Shown: in pieces, positions 62,893 through 64,000 of the stretch
Layout of the letters: each line of letters begins with the position of its first letter
Position numbering within the stretch: the stretch's first letter is position 1
NCBI RefSeq assembly: GCF_002205165.1
Contig: NZ_NIVS01000009.1
Location: 1-64,000, forward strand
DNA: 64,000 nucleotides
Direction: 5' to 3'
Origin: Stenotrophomonas maltophilia
GTDB taxonomy: Bacteria > Pseudomonadota > Gammaproteobacteria > Xanthomonadales > Xanthomonadaceae
Program-made: the position numbers and the translations under genes
Notes under the pieces: generated by a model
Seen by the model: the letters and a program-made list of their open reading frames with translations, nothing else
What the model was told of the DNA's origin: nothing
The model's database searches: none

Positions 62893-63369
62893 ATGAAACC
62901 GATTGTCCCGAACGTTCTGCTGGCGCTGATGATCTGCAGCCTTCCGATGGACGGGCGCACCGAAGAGACCTTCATCGATGCGCGCAACTATCCGAGTCAA
63001 GCGGCTGGCTGGGAGCGCTTCCGGGCGGTGGAAGCCCGGCTGGTCCGGGGCTTCGACGACATCTGCGGCGACACCTTCTGCGAAGGCGAGTACCACAACC
63101 TGCAGGCACTGCGCTTCCGCTGCTCGGTCGAGGCGGCCAACGGGCGGGTGGAAGAGTGCGTGTGGACGTTCACCGGCAGTACCGCGCGCGTGGACGCCTC
63201 CAACGGCAACATCGTGGTCGACGCGCCGACCTGGGCCTGCCGCGCGCCGCTGGCGCCAGACACGCTGCTGAGCACCTTGCTGCAGACGCTGGAGCAGCGG
63301 GACGCGCTGCATGCGCGCTTGCCTGGTACCTCCTCCAGCCTCTACGACGGCTTGACCGACTGCCTGTAG
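62893..63369 (+). CDS. Secreted six-cysteine protein, paralogue 2
   Basis: A 158-residue precursor with a signal peptide (MKPIVPNVLLALMICSL..., cleavage near residue 22). It matches the preceding protein along its length: ICGDTFCEG, LRFRCSV, EECVWT, WACRAPL and TDCL give the same six Cys. AGGAG precedes the ATG. The pair lies 35 bases apart and is probably co-transcribed, followed by a possible Fur site and a FecI-like sigma gene. Divergence between the two suggests an old duplication. Confidence 0.72.
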   Translation: MKPIVPNVLLALMICSLPMDGRTEETFIDARNYPSQAAGWERFRAVEARLVRGFDDICGDTFCEGEYHNLQALRFRCSVEAANGRVEECVWTFTGSTARVDASNGNIVVDAPTWACRAPLAPDTLLSTLLQTLEQRDALHARLPGTSSSLYDGLTDCL

Positions 63370-63396
63370 ATCCTCGTCAGCCGCCACTTAAACGTG

Positions 63397-63413
63397 ACTC
63401 ATTCTCATTTGCG
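63397..63413. promoter_or_regulatory. Candidate Fur box upstream of the sigma factor gene
   Basis: On the minus strand this reads CGCAAATGAGAATGAGT, with the AATGAGAATGA core typical of Fur sites in front of FecI-type sigma genes. It lies 63 bases before the start at 63476. Confidence 0.5.
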
Positions 63414-63475
63414 GAGTAACATCCCGCGCCTTACGGGTTGCCGTGTCCCTGCGGTCCCGCTTCGTGCATCGGCCC

Positions 63476-63976
63476 ATGTCCTCCAACGCCACCACCCTCA
63501 CCGAGCTGTTGATCCGCGAACGCCCGGCGTTGCTGCGCCTGGTGCAGCGCATTCTGGGCAGCGATGGCGGTGCGGAGGACGTGATCCAGTCGATCTGGTT
63601 CAAGGCGCGGGGCGTGGACAGCGGGCAAGCGATCAGCAACCCCCGGGCGTACCTGTACCGGCTGGCGGCCAACCTGGCCACCGACCACGGCCGCGAGCGG
63701 ACGCGGCGCACGCGTCTGTTGGCCGAGCATTACCTGTGGGGGCCCGACGAGGTGCTCTCCACTGAAGAGCAGGCGATGGCGCAGGACGAACTGCAGCGCG
63801 TGCTGGCGGCCGCCGAGCATCTGCCCGAGCCTACGCGCACGATTTTCCGCCTCCACCGGTTGCAGGGCATGACCCAGGCCGAGGTCGCCAGACGCCAGGG
63901 CGTGTCGGTGACGACGGTCGAAAACCACGTGCGCAGCGCCTTGCAGCGCCTGGCCTGGGCGCGCAGCGGGCGTTGA
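63476..63976 (+). CDS. FecI-like ECF sigma factor
   Basis: A 166-residue extracytoplasmic-function sigma factor. Region 2 covers about 8-75 (LLRLVQRILGSDGGAEDVIQ, ANLATDHGRERTRR) and region 4 about 105-160 (LPEPTRTIFRLHRLQGMTQAEVARRQGVSVTTVENHVRSAL). The family directs transcription of iron-transport genes and is normally controlled by a FecR-type anti-sigma factor encoded next. That gene would lie beyond the window edge. I start at ATG 63476; a GTG at 63443 is possible. The last 24 bases of the window hold nothing assignable. Confidence 0.87.
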   Translation: MSSNATTLTELLIRERPALLRLVQRILGSDGGAEDVIQSIWFKARGVDSGQAISNPRAYLYRLAANLATDHGRERTRRTRLLAEHYLWGPDEVLSTEEQAMAQDELQRVLAAAEHLPEPTRTIFRLHRLQGMTQAEVARRQGVSVTTVENHVRSALQRLAWARSGR

Positions 63977-64000
63977 GCGGCACGCATCCGGGCTTGGGGA

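Overview
The window reads as a high-GC gammaproteobacterial chromosome of the Xanthomonadaceae, most likely Stenotrophomonas. Three things point there: an efflux cluster in the order tolC-pcm-TetR / MFP-RND, which is the smeOP-tolCSm layout; GTAG-headed palindromes of the SMAG type; and one ilv-leu supercluster combined with xanthomonad-type TonB receptor biology. The species cannot be named from the sequence. I saw no rRNA, tRNA, prophage, insertion sequence or CRISPR array. The region looks like core chromosome with a few accessory secreted-protein genes.

Layout. 1-7 kb: a hexanucleotide satellite, then a likely citrate/tricarboxylate module (porin, CitMHS transporter and a PhbB-like reductase) divergent from a TctD/TctE-type two-component pair and an orphan periplasmic binding protein. 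7-16 kb: a C4-dicarboxylate module with a NarL-type regulator, a hybrid sensor kinase, a porin, dctA and malic enzyme maeB, ending in a SMAG-rich gap. 16-21 kb: a secreted metallopeptidase-like protein and a GH92 mannosidase. 20.6-25.6 kb: lipopolysaccharide genes (zinc-ribbon protein, glycosyltransferase, O-antigen-ligase-like protein, lpxL, kdtA). 25.6-28.1 kb: mgtE and an upstream beta-rich secreted protein behind a long structured leader. 28.3-35.6 kb: the smeOP-tolC efflux cluster. 35.7-46.4 kb: gdhA, then an eight-gene branched-chain amino acid operon transcribed leftward (ilvC-ilvG-ilvM-ilvA-leuA-leuC-leuD-leuB). 46.6-53.3 kb: ggt, a BCCT transporter, a TPP riboswitch with thiC, and a potassium-channel-like protein. 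53.5-60 kb: a membrane-bound winged-helix/propeller regulator, an AraC regulator and a large TonB-dependent receptor. 60-64 kb: a cysteine-rich mini-protein, an HDOD protein, ppa, two tandem paralogous six-cysteine secreted proteins and a FecI-like sigma factor behind a possible Fur box.

The clearest regulatory system is upstream of ilvC. It has a 41-codon leader ORF containing seven consecutive Leu/Val/Ile codons. Directly downstream is an intrinsic terminator, and its 5' arm can pair instead with a segment inside the leader reading frame. This is a complete transcription attenuator for the whole ilv-leu operon. A second terminator-like hairpin lies just before the ilvC ribosome-binding site. 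Other items worth attention are a PhbB-like protein whose catalytic Tyr is Phe, a mutually exclusive hairpin pair in the leader upstream of mgtE, paired TetR operators between smeRo and smeO, and the tandem cysteine-rich secreted proteins.
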